NCBI RefSeq assembly: GCF_000424325.1
Contig: NZ_AUJR01000007.1
Span: forward strand, 86,156 to 150,155
Length of the DNA stretch: 64,000 nt
Origin: [Clostridium] clostridioforme AGR2157
GTDB lineage: Bacteria; Bacillota; Clostridia; Lachnospirales; Lachnospiraceae
Reading direction: 5' to 3'
Made by a program: the position numbers and the translations under genes. This document shows, piece by piece, positions 42,314-51,726 of the stretch; position 1 is the first letter of the stretch, and every line of letters starts with the position of its first letter. The notes beneath the pieces were generated by a model. That model was not told where the DNA came from. It made no database searches and saw only the letters and a program-made list of their open reading frames with translations.

Positions 42314-43204
42314 TTATATGGTGTAATCCTGCTGTTCAGGCAGGCGGTGCTGCTCCCGGTACTCCTTGGGGGAAACACCGTACTCCTTTTTGAATGCCCT
42401 GAAAAAGCTGGTGTAGTCCTTGAAGCCGTACTGGAGATACACATGGCTGATGGGCTGGTCGGACAATATGGCGTTCTTGCTGGCGTGAAGCCGTTTTTTC
42501 AGGATGTACTGGTGGAGTGGAATGCCCATGTTGTCCTTAAATATGTGGGAGATATGGTATTTGCTCACATAGAAAAAGGACGACAGGCTGTCCAGGCTCA
42601 AATTCTCCTCCAGGTGCCGGTTGATGTAGTCACAGATGTTCAGGTACAGGACATTTTCATAGACAGCTGATTTCTGGTGGAGGCTGTCATAGAGAAGGCG
42701 GTTAACGTACACCAGGAAGGAGACTGCCATAAGCTCTGAGACAAGCCGGTGGAAGGAGCGTCCGCCAACAAGCTCTTCCATCAGGTCGGTAAGCTTTCCC
42801 TGAATCTCCTGGGTGGTGATGGTGTCTGTGTGGAACCGGTAGGTCTGGTGGCTCTGGGCATAGTCAAAACAGTATGTCAGCTCTTCGTCGGTCTGGCGCA
42901 GCTTCTTATGGTAATCCTGATTCAGCCAGAATACAAACCTGCGGTACGGTTTATCATAGGAATGGAACTGGGGATAATGGGGGGTATCAGGCGGAATCAG
43001 CAGGCAGTCCCCGTATTCCAGCTGATAGCTTTTATCACCTATGTGGTATTCCACATCGCCTTCCAGGAAAAAATAGAACTCGTAGTAGTCATGTTCATGG
43101 GCATCTACGGATTTAAGCGTAGTGTCATTGTAATAGAAGAGTTCAAAGTCTCCGGACTGCATGTATTGCCGTGTGTTAAAGTCCATGGACAGCTGTTTTT
43201 TCAC
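42314..43204 (-). CDS. AraC-family transcriptional regulator
   Basis: A 296-residue regulator: N-terminal cupin sensor domain (HEHDYYEFYFFLEGDVEYHIG, about residues 37-110) and a C-terminal double helix-turn-helix (about residues 190-290, with LSSFFYVSKYHISHIFK and the closing YGFKDYTSFFRAFKKEYG). It is divergent from uxuA across 177 bp that hold two direct repeats placed as expected for an AraC activator. It probably responds to a hexuronate-derived compound and turns on uxuA. Confidence 0.93.
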   Translation of the reverse strand: MKKQLSMDFNTRQYMQSGDFELFYYNDTTLKSVDAHEHDYYEFYFFLEGDVEYHIGDKSYQLEYGDCLLIPPDTPHYPQFHSYDKPYRRFVFWLNQDYHKKLRQTDEELTYCFDYAQSHQTYRFHTDTITTQEIQGKLTDLMEELVGGRSFHRLVSELMAVSFLVYVNRLLYDSLHQKSAVYENVLYLNICDYINRHLEENLSLDSLSSFFYVSKYHISHIFKDNMGIPLHQYILKKRLHASKNAILSDQPISHVYLQYGFKDYTSFFRAFKKEYGVSPKEYREQHRLPEQQDYTI

Positions 43205-43280
43205 GGGAGTCCCTCCTCTCGGGAAACATGGTTTGTCATGATTTTATCCCCATCTTAGCATGAAACAACAACATTTGCAA

Positions 43281-43329
43281 TATGGACGGCAAGTATCACT
43301 ATGGACGGAAAAATGGTTTCTGTTATAAT
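43281..43329 (+). promoter_or_regulatory. uxuA promoter with AraC-type direct repeats
   Basis: TATGGACGGCAA (43281-43292) and TATGGACGGAAA (43300-43311) are direct repeats 19 bp apart. A perfect TATAAT at 43324-43329 is placed so that the second repeat covers the -35 position, the standard arrangement for activation by an AraC-family protein. Confidence 0.75.
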
Positions 43330-43381
43330 AAAACCATAGGTTAGGGAACGTAAAACAACACTTATCAGGAGGAGTTTACAC

Positions 43382-44431
43382 ATGAAATTATCATTCAGAT
43401 GGTACGGGGAAGACGACAAGGTAACACTGGAGAACATCCGTCAGATTCCGGGCATGCAGTCCATTGTTACGGCTGTATACGATGTTCCTGTAGGCGAAGT
43501 GTGGAGCAGGGAGAGCATTGCAAAGCTTAAGAAGCAGGTAGAGGATGCGGGCCTGGGCTTTGACGTGATTGAGAGCATTCCTGTCCATGAGGATATAAAG
43601 CTGGGCAAGGCTTCCAGGGACAAGTACATCGAGAACTACTGTGAGAACATCCGCCGTGTTGCGGAGGCAGGCGTAAAATGTATCTGCTACAATTTCATGC
43701 CTGTATTTGACTGGACCAGGACCCAGTTAGACCATGAGCTGGCTGACGGCTCCACTTCCTTAGTGTACTATCAGGAGCAGGTGGATGCTGTGAATCCTCT
43801 TAACAGCGACAGCGACCTGACACTTCCAGGATGGGATTCCAGCTATACCAAGGACGGCCTTAAGGCTGTAGTGGAGGAATACCACAACCTGACAGAGGAG
43901 AATCTGTGGGATAACTTAAAATATTTCCTGGAGCGCATTATTCCGGTTGCGGCTGAGTGCGACGTGAACATGGCAATCCATGAGGACGACCCATGCTGGA
44001 GCATCTTCGGTCTTCCAAGAATCATTACCTGCGAGGAGAATCTGGATAAGTTTTTAAAGCTGGTGGATGACAGGCACAACGGAATCACACTGTGCACCGG
44101 TTCCCTGGGCTGCTCCGCTAAGAACGACGTGGTAAGACTGGCCGGCAAGTACGCCGCCATGGGAAGAATCCACTTCGCGCATCTGAGAAATGTGGCTGTG
44201 CTGGATAATGGCTTTGAGGAAAGAGCGCATCTGTCCTGCTGCGGTTCCCTGGATATGTCCGGCATCGTGAAGGCCCTGGTGGAGAATGGCTTTGACGGCT
44301 ATGTAAGACCTGACCACGGACGTATGATTTGGGGAGAGACAGGAAGAGCCGGATACGGCCTGTATGACAGAGCCTTAGGCGCTACCTACCTCAATGGTCT
44401 GTTCGAGGCTGTGGAGAAAATGAGCAGGTAA
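43382..44431 (+). CDS. uxuA: D-mannonate dehydratase
   Basis: The 349-residue TIM-barrel enzyme turns D-mannonate into 2-keto-3-deoxygluconate in glucuronate breakdown. Family blocks include [55 protein letters not shown] and [14 protein letters not shown] with its metal and catalytic His residues. CAGGAGGAGTTTACAC precedes the start. A terminator follows, so the next gene is expressed partly apart. Confidence 0.97.
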   Translation: MKLSFRWYGEDDKVTLENIRQIPGMQSIVTAVYDVPVGEVWSRESIAKLKKQVEDAGLGFDVIESIPVHEDIKLGKASRDKYIENYCENIRRVAEAGVKCICYNFMPVFDWTRTQLDHELADGSTSLVYYQEQVDAVNPLNSDSDLTLPGWDSSYTKDGLKAVVEEYHNLTEENLWDNLKYFLERIIPVAAECDVNMAIHEDDPCWSIFGLPRIITCEENLDKFLKLVDDRHNGITLCTGSLGCSAKNDVVRLAGKYAAMGRIHFAHLRNVAVLDNGFEERAHLSCCGSLDMSGIVKALVENGFDGYVRPDHGRMIWGETGRAGYGLYDRALGATYLNGLFEAVEKMSR

Positions 44432-44490
44432 TGCCCGGACAACAGGTCCATCGAGCACAAAATCAGACGGAAAACACAAAATAAATCAGG

Positions 44491-44524
44491 AAAGGGCCGG
44501 GAAGAAATTTCTCAGGCCCTTTTT
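44491..44524 (+). terminator. intrinsic terminator after uxuA
   Basis: AAAGGGCC pairs with GGCCCTTT, with GAAA/TTTC inside, and a T-run follows. Confidence 0.85.
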
Positions 44525-44577
44525 GTCCATCAGCCGGTGAGGATGAATGGGAAGAGAATGAGAGGAGGAAGAAAAAG

Positions 44578-45420
44578 GTGGTATTGGGGACGGATTTGAC
44601 GGGGAAGATGGCGGTGGTGACCGGCGCCGGGGGAATCCTCTGCGGCATGTTTGCCAGGACGCTGGCCCGGGCCGGCGCAGCGGTTGCCCTTCTGGACATT
44701 AACCTGGAGGCGGCTGAGGAGACAGCCAGGGACATACGGGAGGCAGGGGGTACGGCTGCTGCCTATGGAGTGGATGTCATGGATAAGGAGATGCTGGAGA
44801 GCGTTCATGCCAGGGTGCTGGCCCGGTTAGGACCCTGCGACATCCTGATAAACGGCGCGGGAGGCAATCAGGCCAGGGCCAATACGTCTAAAGAATATTT
44901 TGAGATGGGGGATATCGAGGCCGATGTGGCTACTTTCTTTGATATGGAGTATAAGGGAGTACAGGGCGTGCTGGATCTGAATTTTTTAGGAGGATTTCTG
45001 ACCTGCCAGGTCTTTGCCAAGGATATGGTGGGCAGGGAGGGATGCAATATCATCAACATCTCATCTGCCAGCGCGGCCAGGCCACTTACCAGAATACCCG
45101 TATACAGCGGGGCAGTGGCTGCTCTCAGCAATTTTACCCAGTGGCTGGCCGTGCATTTTGCAAAAGCCGGAATCCGGGTCAATGCCATTGCGCCGGGCTT
45201 CTTTGTGACCAGACAGAATGAAGGCCTTCTCTATGAGGAGGACGGAAAACCGGCGGCCAGGACAGCCAAGGTGCTGGCCGCTACCCCCATGGGGCGGTTC
45301 GGTAAGCCTGAGGAGCTCAACGGGGCCCTCATGTTCCTGCTCAACAATGAGGCAGCCGGTTTCATTACCGGAATCATACTTCCGGTGGACGGCGGGTTTT
45401 CGGCATATTCCGGGGTGTGA
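44578..45420 (+). CDS. SDR oxidoreductase, probable D-mannonate/fructuronate oxidoreductase
   Basis: A 280-residue short-chain dehydrogenase with the Rossmann motif TGAGGILCG, INGAGGN, catalytic Ser in NISSASA and Y-x-x-x-x variant YSGAVAALSNF. The Lys of the usual YxxxK is replaced, which is unusual. Related proteins beside uxuA reduce D-fructuronate to D-mannonate in place of UxuB. The start is GTG (44578) with GAGGAGGAAGAAAAAG upstream. It follows uxuA by 146 bp. Confidence 0.8.
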   Translation: MVLGTDLTGKMAVVTGAGGILCGMFARTLARAGAAVALLDINLEAAEETARDIREAGGTAAAYGVDVMDKEMLESVHARVLARLGPCDILINGAGGNQARANTSKEYFEMGDIEADVATFFDMEYKGVQGVLDLNFLGGFLTCQVFAKDMVGREGCNIINISSASAARPLTRIPVYSGAVAALSNFTQWLAVHFAKAGIRVNAIAPGFFVTRQNEGLLYEEDGKPAARTAKVLAATPMGRFGKPEELNGALMFLLNNEAAGFITGIILPVDGGFSAYSGV

Positions 45421-45432
45421 CGGCTGAGGCGG

Positions 45433-46650
45433 TTACTTCCTGTAGAGATATTTTGGCAGTCCGTTCTCCATGATGTGGTCCGGCTGCCCCTGAATCAGGG
45501 GAAGGGCATAGTCCAGGAATTCCGGTCCGATGTCGGAGCCTCCCGCTGTGATCCATTCCATGGGAAAGGATTTTTCGCGGTTGCATACATTGCCTACCTC
45601 TGTAAGTCCATATTCAAGTTCATATCCAGGCCCTGACAGGCGGGAACAGGTAACCATTTTGCCGGTTTCTCCCTGCAGGGCCTTTTCTACTGCCCTTCTG
45701 CCGGAGCACTCTGCTTCCTCCACATCGGCGGCAGAGGCCAGAAGGCTGCTGCAGCGCTGGTTTACGTTCAGCTCCACAGAGCGGACCTTTACCCGGAAAC
45801 GGTTGCGGACGTAGCTTTCCAGTATCTTGGCGCAGCCGGTGAGCATCTTGTGGCCGAAGGTGTCAATCTGGGCATCGTTGGTGTATTCGCAGATAAAACG
45901 GCCTTTTTTGTCGCGGACCCCTTCGGATACACAGATTACCACATTGGGCTGGCGGGACAGGGCCTGCTCCACGTCCTTAAAAAACTGTTCCATGGAGAAC
46001 GGCACTTCCGGCATATAGATGAGAAGGGGATTGTCGCCGGGACATTTTCTGGCCAGGGCGCTGGCAGCCGTCACCCAGCCTGCATGGCGTCCCATCAGCT
46101 CCACGATTGTGACGGCCGGCTGCTGGTACACGGAGGCGTCCAGGGAAATTTCACGGACAGTGGAGGCCACATACTTGGCGGCGCTTCCGTATCCGGGTGT
46201 ATGGTCTGTCACAGGCAGGTCGTTGTCTATGGTCTTTGGCACTCCTATGAAGGAGATGGTTTCACGGCGGATCCGGGCGCATCGGGAGAGCTTGTCAACC
46301 GTGTCCATGGAATCATTTCCACCGATATAGAAACAGGCACCTATGTTCATGGCTGTGAATTTTTCAAATAAAAGGCTGTAAACCGGTGCATCCAGGTTTT
46401 CAGGCAGCTTGAACCGGCATGAGCCAAGATAGGCGGCCGGAGTCTGCTTAAGCAGGCTGAGGTCCTCATGGGTAAGAAGAGACAGGTCCATGACGTGGCC
46501 TGAGAGGAAGCCTTCGATGCCGTTTACCATGCCGTATACATGGTCTACCTCTTCCGGCCGGGCCATGCCCTCTGCAATGACTCCATATAAGCTGGCGTTA
46601 ATGACGGCTGTGGGGCCGCCGGACTGGCCCACCAGGATGTTTTTTTTCAT
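45433..46650 (-). CDS. 6-phosphofructokinase, probably PPi-dependent
   Basis: The 405-residue PfkA-fold enzyme has GQSGGPTAVINAS at the start, GGNDSMDT, MGRHAGW and the signature PKTIDND. In ATP enzymes that position reads GTIDND; the Lys marks pyrophosphate-dependent members. It would phosphorylate fructose 6-phosphate reversibly with PPi; some relatives act on sedoheptulose 7-phosphate. The second ATG (46650) was chosen because GAGGAGA lies 7 bp before it. It is convergent with the SDR gene and divergent from kduI, sharing the operator region. Confidence 0.88.
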   Translation of the reverse strand: MKKNILVGQSGGPTAVINASLYGVIAEGMARPEEVDHVYGMVNGIEGFLSGHVMDLSLLTHEDLSLLKQTPAAYLGSCRFKLPENLDAPVYSLLFEKFTAMNIGACFYIGGNDSMDTVDKLSRCARIRRETISFIGVPKTIDNDLPVTDHTPGYGSAAKYVASTVREISLDASVYQQPAVTIVELMGRHAGWVTAASALARKCPGDNPLLIYMPEVPFSMEQFFKDVEQALSRQPNVVICVSEGVRDKKGRFICEYTNDAQIDTFGHKMLTGCAKILESYVRNRFRVKVRSVELNVNQRCSSLLASAADVEEAECSGRRAVEKALQGETGKMVTCSRLSGPGYELEYGLTEVGNVCNREKSFPMEWITAGGSDIGPEFLDYALPLIQGQPDHIMENGLPKYLYRK

Positions 46651-46778
46651 AATCATTCTCCTCGCTGTAATGTTTCATGGTCAAACACGGTCAAGTATAT
46701 AATAAACAGACACACAACGCAAGCCTTACTGTTGTGAACATGCATAGAAAATCACTGCAATTTTGTAGAATATGCCCA

Positions 46779-46834
46779 TTGAAAAAGATATACGACTGTG
46801 TTAATCTGTATACAGATTCAAAAGTTGTATACAA
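46779..46834 (+). promoter_or_regulatory. kduI promoter with two GntR-type palindromes
   Basis: TTGAAA (46779-46784), 17-bp spacer and TAATCT (46802-46807) form the promoter. A perfect 16-bp palindrome AATCTGTATACAGATT (46803-46818) covers the -10 box, and TTGTATACAA (46825-46834) lies 19 bp centre to centre downstream. FadR-subfamily GntR repressors bind GTATAC-centred sites of this kind; such a gene lies at 48759. Confidence 0.8.
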
Positions 46835-46897
46835 GTAGTAAAGAACAAATACAAACTCAAACTAAAGGAAATCAAGTTTAAAGGAGGAAGCAAGATA

Positions 46898-47740
46898 ATG
46901 GATATTCGCTATTCTGCAAATCAGAGGGATGTAAAGCGTTACACCACCCAGGAGCTGAGGGATGAGTTCCTGATTCAGAACCTGTATGTGGCCAATGAGG
47001 TAGTGGCTGTGTATTCACATGTGGACCGCATGGTGACGTTAGGATGTATGCCTGCCACAGAGACTGTTTCCATAGATAAGGGAATTGACTGCTGGAAGAA
47101 TTTCGGCACACACTATTTCCTGGAGCGCCGCGAGATCGGCATTTTCAACATCGGCGGCAGCGGCAGGATTGTGGCTGACGGACAGGAATTCCAGATGGGA
47201 TATAAGGATTGCCTGTACATCACGAAGGGAACCAAGGAAGTATATTTTTCCAGTGACGACGCATCTGCACCGGCTAAGTTCTACATGGTAAGCGCACCGG
47301 CGCATACTTCCTACACCACCACCTACATTCCCATTGCAAAGGCAGCCAAGAGGTCCTGCGGAGCATCTGAGACAGCCAATAAGCGCGTTATCAACCAGTT
47401 TATCCATCCGGATGTACTTAAGACCTGCCAGCTGTCCATGGGCATGACCGTGCTGGAGGACGGAAGCGTATGGAACACCATGCCGGCCCACACCCATGAG
47501 CGCCGTATGGAGGTATATATGTACTTTGAGGTTCCCGGAGACAACGTGGTATTCCACATGATGGGAGAGCCCACTGAGACCAGGCATATTGTGATGAAGA
47601 ACGAGGAAGCTGTCATCAGCCCTTCCTGGAGCATACACAGCGGTGCAGGCACATCCAACTATACATTCATCTGGGCCATGGGCGGAGAGAACATGGAGTT
47701 TGACGACATGGACACCATGATGCCCAACCAGATGAAATAA
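46898..47740 (+). CDS. kduI: 5-dehydro-4-deoxy-D-glucuronate isomerase
   Basis: The 280-residue cupin enzyme isomerises the unsaturated uronate product DKI to 2,5-diketo-3-deoxygluconate, in pectin and glycosaminoglycan degradation. It matches KduI along its length (IRYSANQRDVKRYTT, FLERREIGIFNIGG, NTMPAHTHERRMEVYMYF, SPSWSIHSGAGTSNYTFIWAM), and the zinc ligands in HTHERRMEVY are intact. AAAGGAGGAAGCAAGATA precedes the start. kduD follows after 68 bp. Confidence 0.97.
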   Translation: MDIRYSANQRDVKRYTTQELRDEFLIQNLYVANEVVAVYSHVDRMVTLGCMPATETVSIDKGIDCWKNFGTHYFLERREIGIFNIGGSGRIVADGQEFQMGYKDCLYITKGTKEVYFSSDDASAPAKFYMVSAPAHTSYTTTYIPIAKAAKRSCGASETANKRVINQFIHPDVLKTCQLSMGMTVLEDGSVWNTMPAHTHERRMEVYMYFEVPGDNVVFHMMGEPTETRHIVMKNEEAVISPSWSIHSGAGTSNYTFIWAMGGENMEFDDMDTMMPNQMK

Positions 47741-47808
47741 GCAAACCGGAAAGATAGAAGTATTCACATAGCGAGGCGCTTTTAGCTCATAACAAGGAGG
47801 AAAAAGAA

Positions 47809-48615
47809 ATGGCAGATTATTTAAATAACTTTTCACTGGAGGGCAAGGTAGCCCTGATTACAGGCGCGTCCTACGGAATCGGCTTTGCCATCGCCAGGGC
47901 CATGGCAGGCGCAGGCGCCACCATCGTGTTCAATGATATCAAGCAGGAGCTGGTTGACAAGGGACTGGCAGCTTACAGGGAAGAGGGAATCGAAGCACAC
48001 GGCTATGTGTGCGACGTGACCAATGAGGACGCTGTCAATGAGATGGTTGGAAAGATTGAGAAGGAAGTAGGCGTGGTGGACATTCTGGTGAACAATGCCG
48101 GCATCATCAAAAGGATTCCCATGTGCGATATGACGGCTGCCGAGTTCAGACAGGTCATTGACGTGGATCTGAACGCACCATTCATCGTGTCCAAGGCAGT
48201 TATCCCCAGCATGATTAAGAAGGGTCACGGAAAAATTATCAACATCTGCTCCATGATGAGCGAGCTTGGCCGTGAGACCGTATCCGCATACGCCGCAGCC
48301 AAGGGCGGCCTTAAGATGCTGACCAAGAACATTGCTTCCGAGTACGGCGGGTACAACATCCAGTGCAACGGCATCGGGCCTGGCTACATTGCCACCCCTC
48401 AGACCGCTCCGCTGCGCGAGATTCAGCCTGACGGCTCCAGACACCCATTTGACCAGTTTATCGTAAGCAAGACTCCGGCAGGGCGCTGGGGCGAGGCCGA
48501 GGACCTGGGCGGACCTGCTGTATTCCTGGCTTCCGACGCCTCCAATTTCGTCAACGGCCTGGTGCTGTATGTGGACGGAGGAATCCTGGCTTACATCGGC
48601 AAGCAGCCCAAATAA
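47809..48615 (+). CDS. kduD: 2-dehydro-3-deoxy-D-gluconate dehydrogenase (KduD/IdnO-type SDR)
   Basis: A 268-residue SDR with TGASYGIGFAIA (Rossmann), NNAGIIKR, Ser of ICSMMSELG and the catalytic YAAAKGG. It follows kduI, so its likely reaction is NADH reduction of 2,5-diketo-3-deoxygluconate to KDG. Closely related proteins are called gluconate 5-dehydrogenase, so naming depends on context. CAAGGAGGAAAAAGAA precedes the start. Confidence 0.93.
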   Translation: MADYLNNFSLEGKVALITGASYGIGFAIARAMAGAGATIVFNDIKQELVDKGLAAYREEGIEAHGYVCDVTNEDAVNEMVGKIEKEVGVVDILVNNAGIIKRIPMCDMTAAEFRQVIDVDLNAPFIVSKAVIPSMIKKGHGKIINICSMMSELGRETVSAYAAAKGGLKMLTKNIASEYGGYNIQCNGIGPGYIATPQTAPLREIQPDGSRHPFDQFIVSKTPAGRWGEAEDLGGPAVFLASDASNFVNGLVLYVDGGILAYIGKQPK

Positions 48616-48663
48616 TCCGGCTTGAATTTTGCAGGGGAATCATTTATAATATAGACCAGTTGG

Positions 48664-48697
48664 CAGTCCGGCAGCTTTTGATGCGGCCGGACTGTTT
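48664..48697 (+). terminator. hairpin after kduD
   Basis: CAGTCCGGC pairs perfectly with GCCGGACTG over a 13-nt loop, followed by a short TTT. Confidence 0.6.
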
Positions 48698-48758
48698 GAT
48701 AAGAAGAACGGCATTTTATGCCTGTGCTGTATGCGGGTATTGATAAGGGGGTCCAGCC

Positions 48759-49466
48759 ATGGGAGAGATGAACTTCAAGAACCGGGGAGAGCTTGTATAC
48801 GAGACGCTTAAGCAGGAAATCCTGGATTTAAGGCTTAAGCCAGGCCAGATGATTAGTGAGAATGATATATGCGAGCGCTTTGGGGTGTCCAGGACGCCGG
48901 TGCGTGACGCACTCCGGCTTTTGCAGGAGCAGGGGTTTGCGGAGACTATTCCATACCGCGGCACCTACGTGACCCTTCTGAGCCTGGATAACATCAAACA
49001 GATGATATACATGCGCGTGGCCGTGGAGACCATGGTGCTCAGGGATTTCCTGGAAGTCCGGACTCCCATGGTCATTGAGGACATCCGCCACAGTATTGCG
49101 CAGCAGCGGGCCATTATCAGGGAACCGGGATTTGAGCCGGAGCAGTTTTACCGTATGGACGCGCAGATGCACTCCATCTGGTTTGCGGCCGTCAGGCGCC
49201 AGAAGCTGTGGGAGATGCTCCAGGCCCAGCAGCTCCACTATACCAGGTTCAGGATGCTGGACTTTATCACGGAAACTGATTTCATGCGCATCATCGGCGA
49301 GCATGAGGATTTATTCCGCCTGATTGTGGTTAAAAATGAAAAAGGGCTGGAGGAAGCCTTGAAGGAACATCTCTATTACAGCATGAAACGTATGCGCCAT
49401 TCCATTGAGGTGGACTATAAGGATTACTTTGAGGAAGAAAATGAAGAAGGGCGGTTTGTCATTTGA
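48759..49466 (+). CDS. GntR/FadR-family repressor of the kdu genes (inferred)
   Basis: A 235-residue regulator with an N-terminal winged helix (YETLKQEILDLRLKPGQMIS, then FGVSRTPVRDALRLLQEQG) and an all-helical FCD ligand domain with the metal-binding D and H residues (RMDAQMHSIWF, GEHEDLF). It lies 143 bp after kduD. The GTATAC palindromes at the kduI promoter suit this family, so local feedback control by a uronate intermediate is likely. AAGGGGGTCCAGCC precedes the start. Confidence 0.9.
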   Translation: MGEMNFKNRGELVYETLKQEILDLRLKPGQMISENDICERFGVSRTPVRDALRLLQEQGFAETIPYRGTYVTLLSLDNIKQMIYMRVAVETMVLRDFLEVRTPMVIEDIRHSIAQQRAIIREPGFEPEQFYRMDAQMHSIWFAAVRRQKLWEMLQAQQLHYTRFRMLDFITETDFMRIIGEHEDLFRLIVVKNEKGLEEALKEHLYYSMKRMRHSIEVDYKDYFEEENEEGRFVI

Positions 49467-49695
49467 CAGGCCGCTCTTTTGCTTGATGGATATGCCTGAT
49501 GGATACCTGCTTATTCAAATAGATTCTCTCATCCGGATTCTCATCCAGATATTCTTCCAGCTCCTCAGGGGACAGATGGGAACGCACCTCCTCGAAATAG
49601 GCCGCTCCACCCATGGTCATGAACTCCGTCAAACGGCGGACTACCTCTTCATCCTCCAGAAGCTTTTCCATGCCTTCTTTTGTGAAATAATTCAT
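49459..49695 (-). CDS. small acidic hypothetical protein
   Basis: A 78-residue protein rich in Glu (LLEDEEVVRRLTEFM, LSPEELEEYLDENPDER), probably helical and cytosolic. No family recognised. It overlaps the 3' end of the GntR gene by 8 bp in convergent orientation. The ATG at 49695 has GAAAGGCAGGGCAAAACAA upstream, a loose ribosome site. Confidence 0.55.
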   Translation of the reverse strand: MNYFTKEGMEKLLEDEEVVRRLTEFMTMGGAAYFEEVRSHLSPEELEEYLDENPDERIYLNKQVSIRHIHQAKERPVK

Positions 49696-49852
49696 TTGTT
49701 TTGCCCTGCCTTTCAAATATGTACATAACAGCATTTACATTTATATAGTATATTCGTAATTGCGAAGATATTCAAGATGTGAAATCTAACTTATGCTTAA
49801 TCTATCTAAGAAACCAGCCCTTCGGTGGCTTGAGCGTATACAGGAGATAAAG

Positions 49853-50071
49853 ATGATAGATTATTCACCATTTTGGAAGACACTGGAGCAATCTGGGGAA
49901 AATTGGTACACACTTACAAAGAAGCACCGCGTGTCGGACAGTACCCTTCACAGGCTGAAACACAACATGGACATATCCATGAAGACTGTGAACGACCTTT
50001 GCAGGATACTGGACTGCGATATTGAGGATATTGCAGTGTATGTGCCTTCTGAAAAGGACCAGCTGCTGTGA
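49853..50071 (+). CDS. small Cro/C1-type helix-turn-helix protein
   Basis: A 72-residue protein that is little more than one HTH domain: WKTLEQSGENWYTLTKKHRV leads to SDSTLHRLKHNMDISMKTV and LCRILDCDIEDI, the typical XRE small-regulator pattern. ACAGGAGATAAAG precedes the ATG. Targets are unknown; a TTCG...CGAA dyad at about 49753-49766, 90 bp upstream, could be its own operator. Confidence 0.85.
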   Translation: MIDYSPFWKTLEQSGENWYTLTKKHRVSDSTLHRLKHNMDISMKTVNDLCRILDCDIEDIAVYVPSEKDQLL

Positions 50072-50256
50072 TGGTCCGCGGCTTATGGCCGGAGAACGCA
50101 GGAGAACGCCTGTGTCAGTAAAAGGCAGATGGTCTTACTGGCTGCAGGCGTTTTTTGCTGCGGAGAAATACAAAGTTCCGCCATGTTTTTGGTTTGTCTC
50201 TTCCAAAATAGTAAAATCTATTATAGAATAAGCTATGAACGATGGAGGTAGACTGC

Positions 50257-51702
50257 ATGGAAGAAAGGCAAGGAAGAAAACTGCATGGTATTTGGATGTC
50301 CTGCTCCCTGGAGCGGAAGGTCAGATGGATTACCATTTCCACGGCCGCCGTGGTCATCCTGTCCATAACAGCGGTGATGCTGGTTGCCGGCTATGGGATG
50401 AAGGGATTCGGGGATTTGCTCATGGGCAATTCGCGGAGCCTGGCTTTCTGGTCGGCTATGGATGCTGAGAGCAGTTCCTTCCAGTATTATGCAGGGGACA
50501 GGACGCCTGAAAACAGGGAGAAATATGAGATGTCCTGTGCCAGGACCCGGTCGGCCCTGAAGGCTCTGCCTTTTGATTATGAGGAGATTGGTGCGGACCG
50601 GTATGGAGCCACCTGGTCCATTTTAAATATGTATGAGAATTATGCCAGAGCCAGGGATGCGTTCCTGGAGATGGAGGAAGGGACTCCGGATTACCTGGAC
50701 CGCCTCTATACCATTTACCGGGTTCAGGGATATCTGGCAACCCATGCTGGCCGTCTGGAACAGATGACCGTGGAGTCGGGCAATGAGCGGTATGAGATGC
50801 AGCGGCCTCTTTTAATTATCGTGCCGGCAGTCAGCATCCTGTGGGGCGCGGCAGCCCTTTTGATGGTAAGATGGCTGAACCGCTCCGTACAGAGAAACAT
50901 TGTCCGCCCCATGGTGGAGCTGGCGGAGGACTCCAGACGGATTGGGGAAAATGACTTCACAGGCCCGGACACCCATGCGGAGGGCGGTGATGAGATTGCC
51001 AGCCTGGTCAGGGCCTTTTGCACCATGAAGGCCAGCACCAGGGGATATATAGAAGCCCTGACGGAAAAGCACAAGATGGAGAAGCAGCTGGACGAGGTGC
51101 GGCTTCAGATGCTGAAAAACCAGATAAATCCTCATTTTCTGTTTAATACCCTGAATATGATTGCCAGCACGGCCCAGATAGAGGATGCGGCCACCACGGA
51201 GAAGATGATTAATGCCCTGAGCCGGCTGTTCCGCTATAACCTGAAATCCACGGACTCCGTGATGCCCCTGGAGCGGGAGCTTAAGGTGGTGCAGGACTAC
51301 ATGTATTTACAGCAGATGCGGTTCGGACAGAGAATCCGCTATGACACTGACTGTAAGCCGGATACCCTGGAGGTGCTGGTGCCTTCCTTCGCCCTGCAGC
51401 CCCTGGTGGAAAATGCCATCATCCACGGTATTTCCCCCAAAGGACAGGGGGGAAGGATACATGTCCGTTCCTGGATGGAGGGAAGGCGGCTCTGGATATC
51501 GGTGGCTGATACAGGGCGGGGAATGGACCCGGAACGGCTGGAGGAAATACGTCGTGCCCTGGCAAGGGGCGAGGATAAGGCAGCCGGCGTGGGCGTAGGG
51601 AATATTTACCGCAGGGTCCATGGAATGTACCAGGACGGCGAGGTTTTCATATACAGCAGTGAGGGACGGGGGACGGTCGTGCAGATGGCCTTTACACCCT
51701 GA
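50257..51702 (+). CDS. YesM/LytS-type sensor histidine kinase
   Basis: A 481-residue kinase with two membrane helices (about residues 22-45 and 185-205) flanking an extracellular sensor region, a HAMP segment, then a His_kinase domain with NPHFLFNTLN (phospho-His) and HATPase motifs (LVENAIIHGI, DTGRGM). Such YesM kinases usually sense oligosaccharides or uronates. The ATG at 50257 follows GATGGAGGTAGACTGC. The response regulator gene follows after 24 bp and the TRAP transporter genes after that. Confidence 0.93.
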   Translation: MEERQGRKLHGIWMSCSLERKVRWITISTAAVVILSITAVMLVAGYGMKGFGDLLMGNSRSLAFWSAMDAESSSFQYYAGDRTPENREKYEMSCARTRSALKALPFDYEEIGADRYGATWSILNMYENYARARDAFLEMEEGTPDYLDRLYTIYRVQGYLATHAGRLEQMTVESGNERYEMQRPLLIIVPAVSILWGAAALLMVRWLNRSVQRNIVRPMVELAEDSRRIGENDFTGPDTHAEGGDEIASLVRAFCTMKASTRGYIEALTEKHKMEKQLDEVRLQMLKNQINPHFLFNTLNMIASTAQIEDAATTEKMINALSRLFRYNLKSTDSVMPLERELKVVQDYMYLQQMRFGQRIRYDTDCKPDTLEVLVPSFALQPLVENAIIHGISPKGQGGRIHVRSWMEGRRLWISVADTGRGMDPERLEEIRRALARGEDKAAGVGVGNIYRRVHGMYQDGEVFIYSSEGRGTVVQMAFTP

Positions 51703-51726
51703 TGACAGGACGAAAGGATGAGGTAT

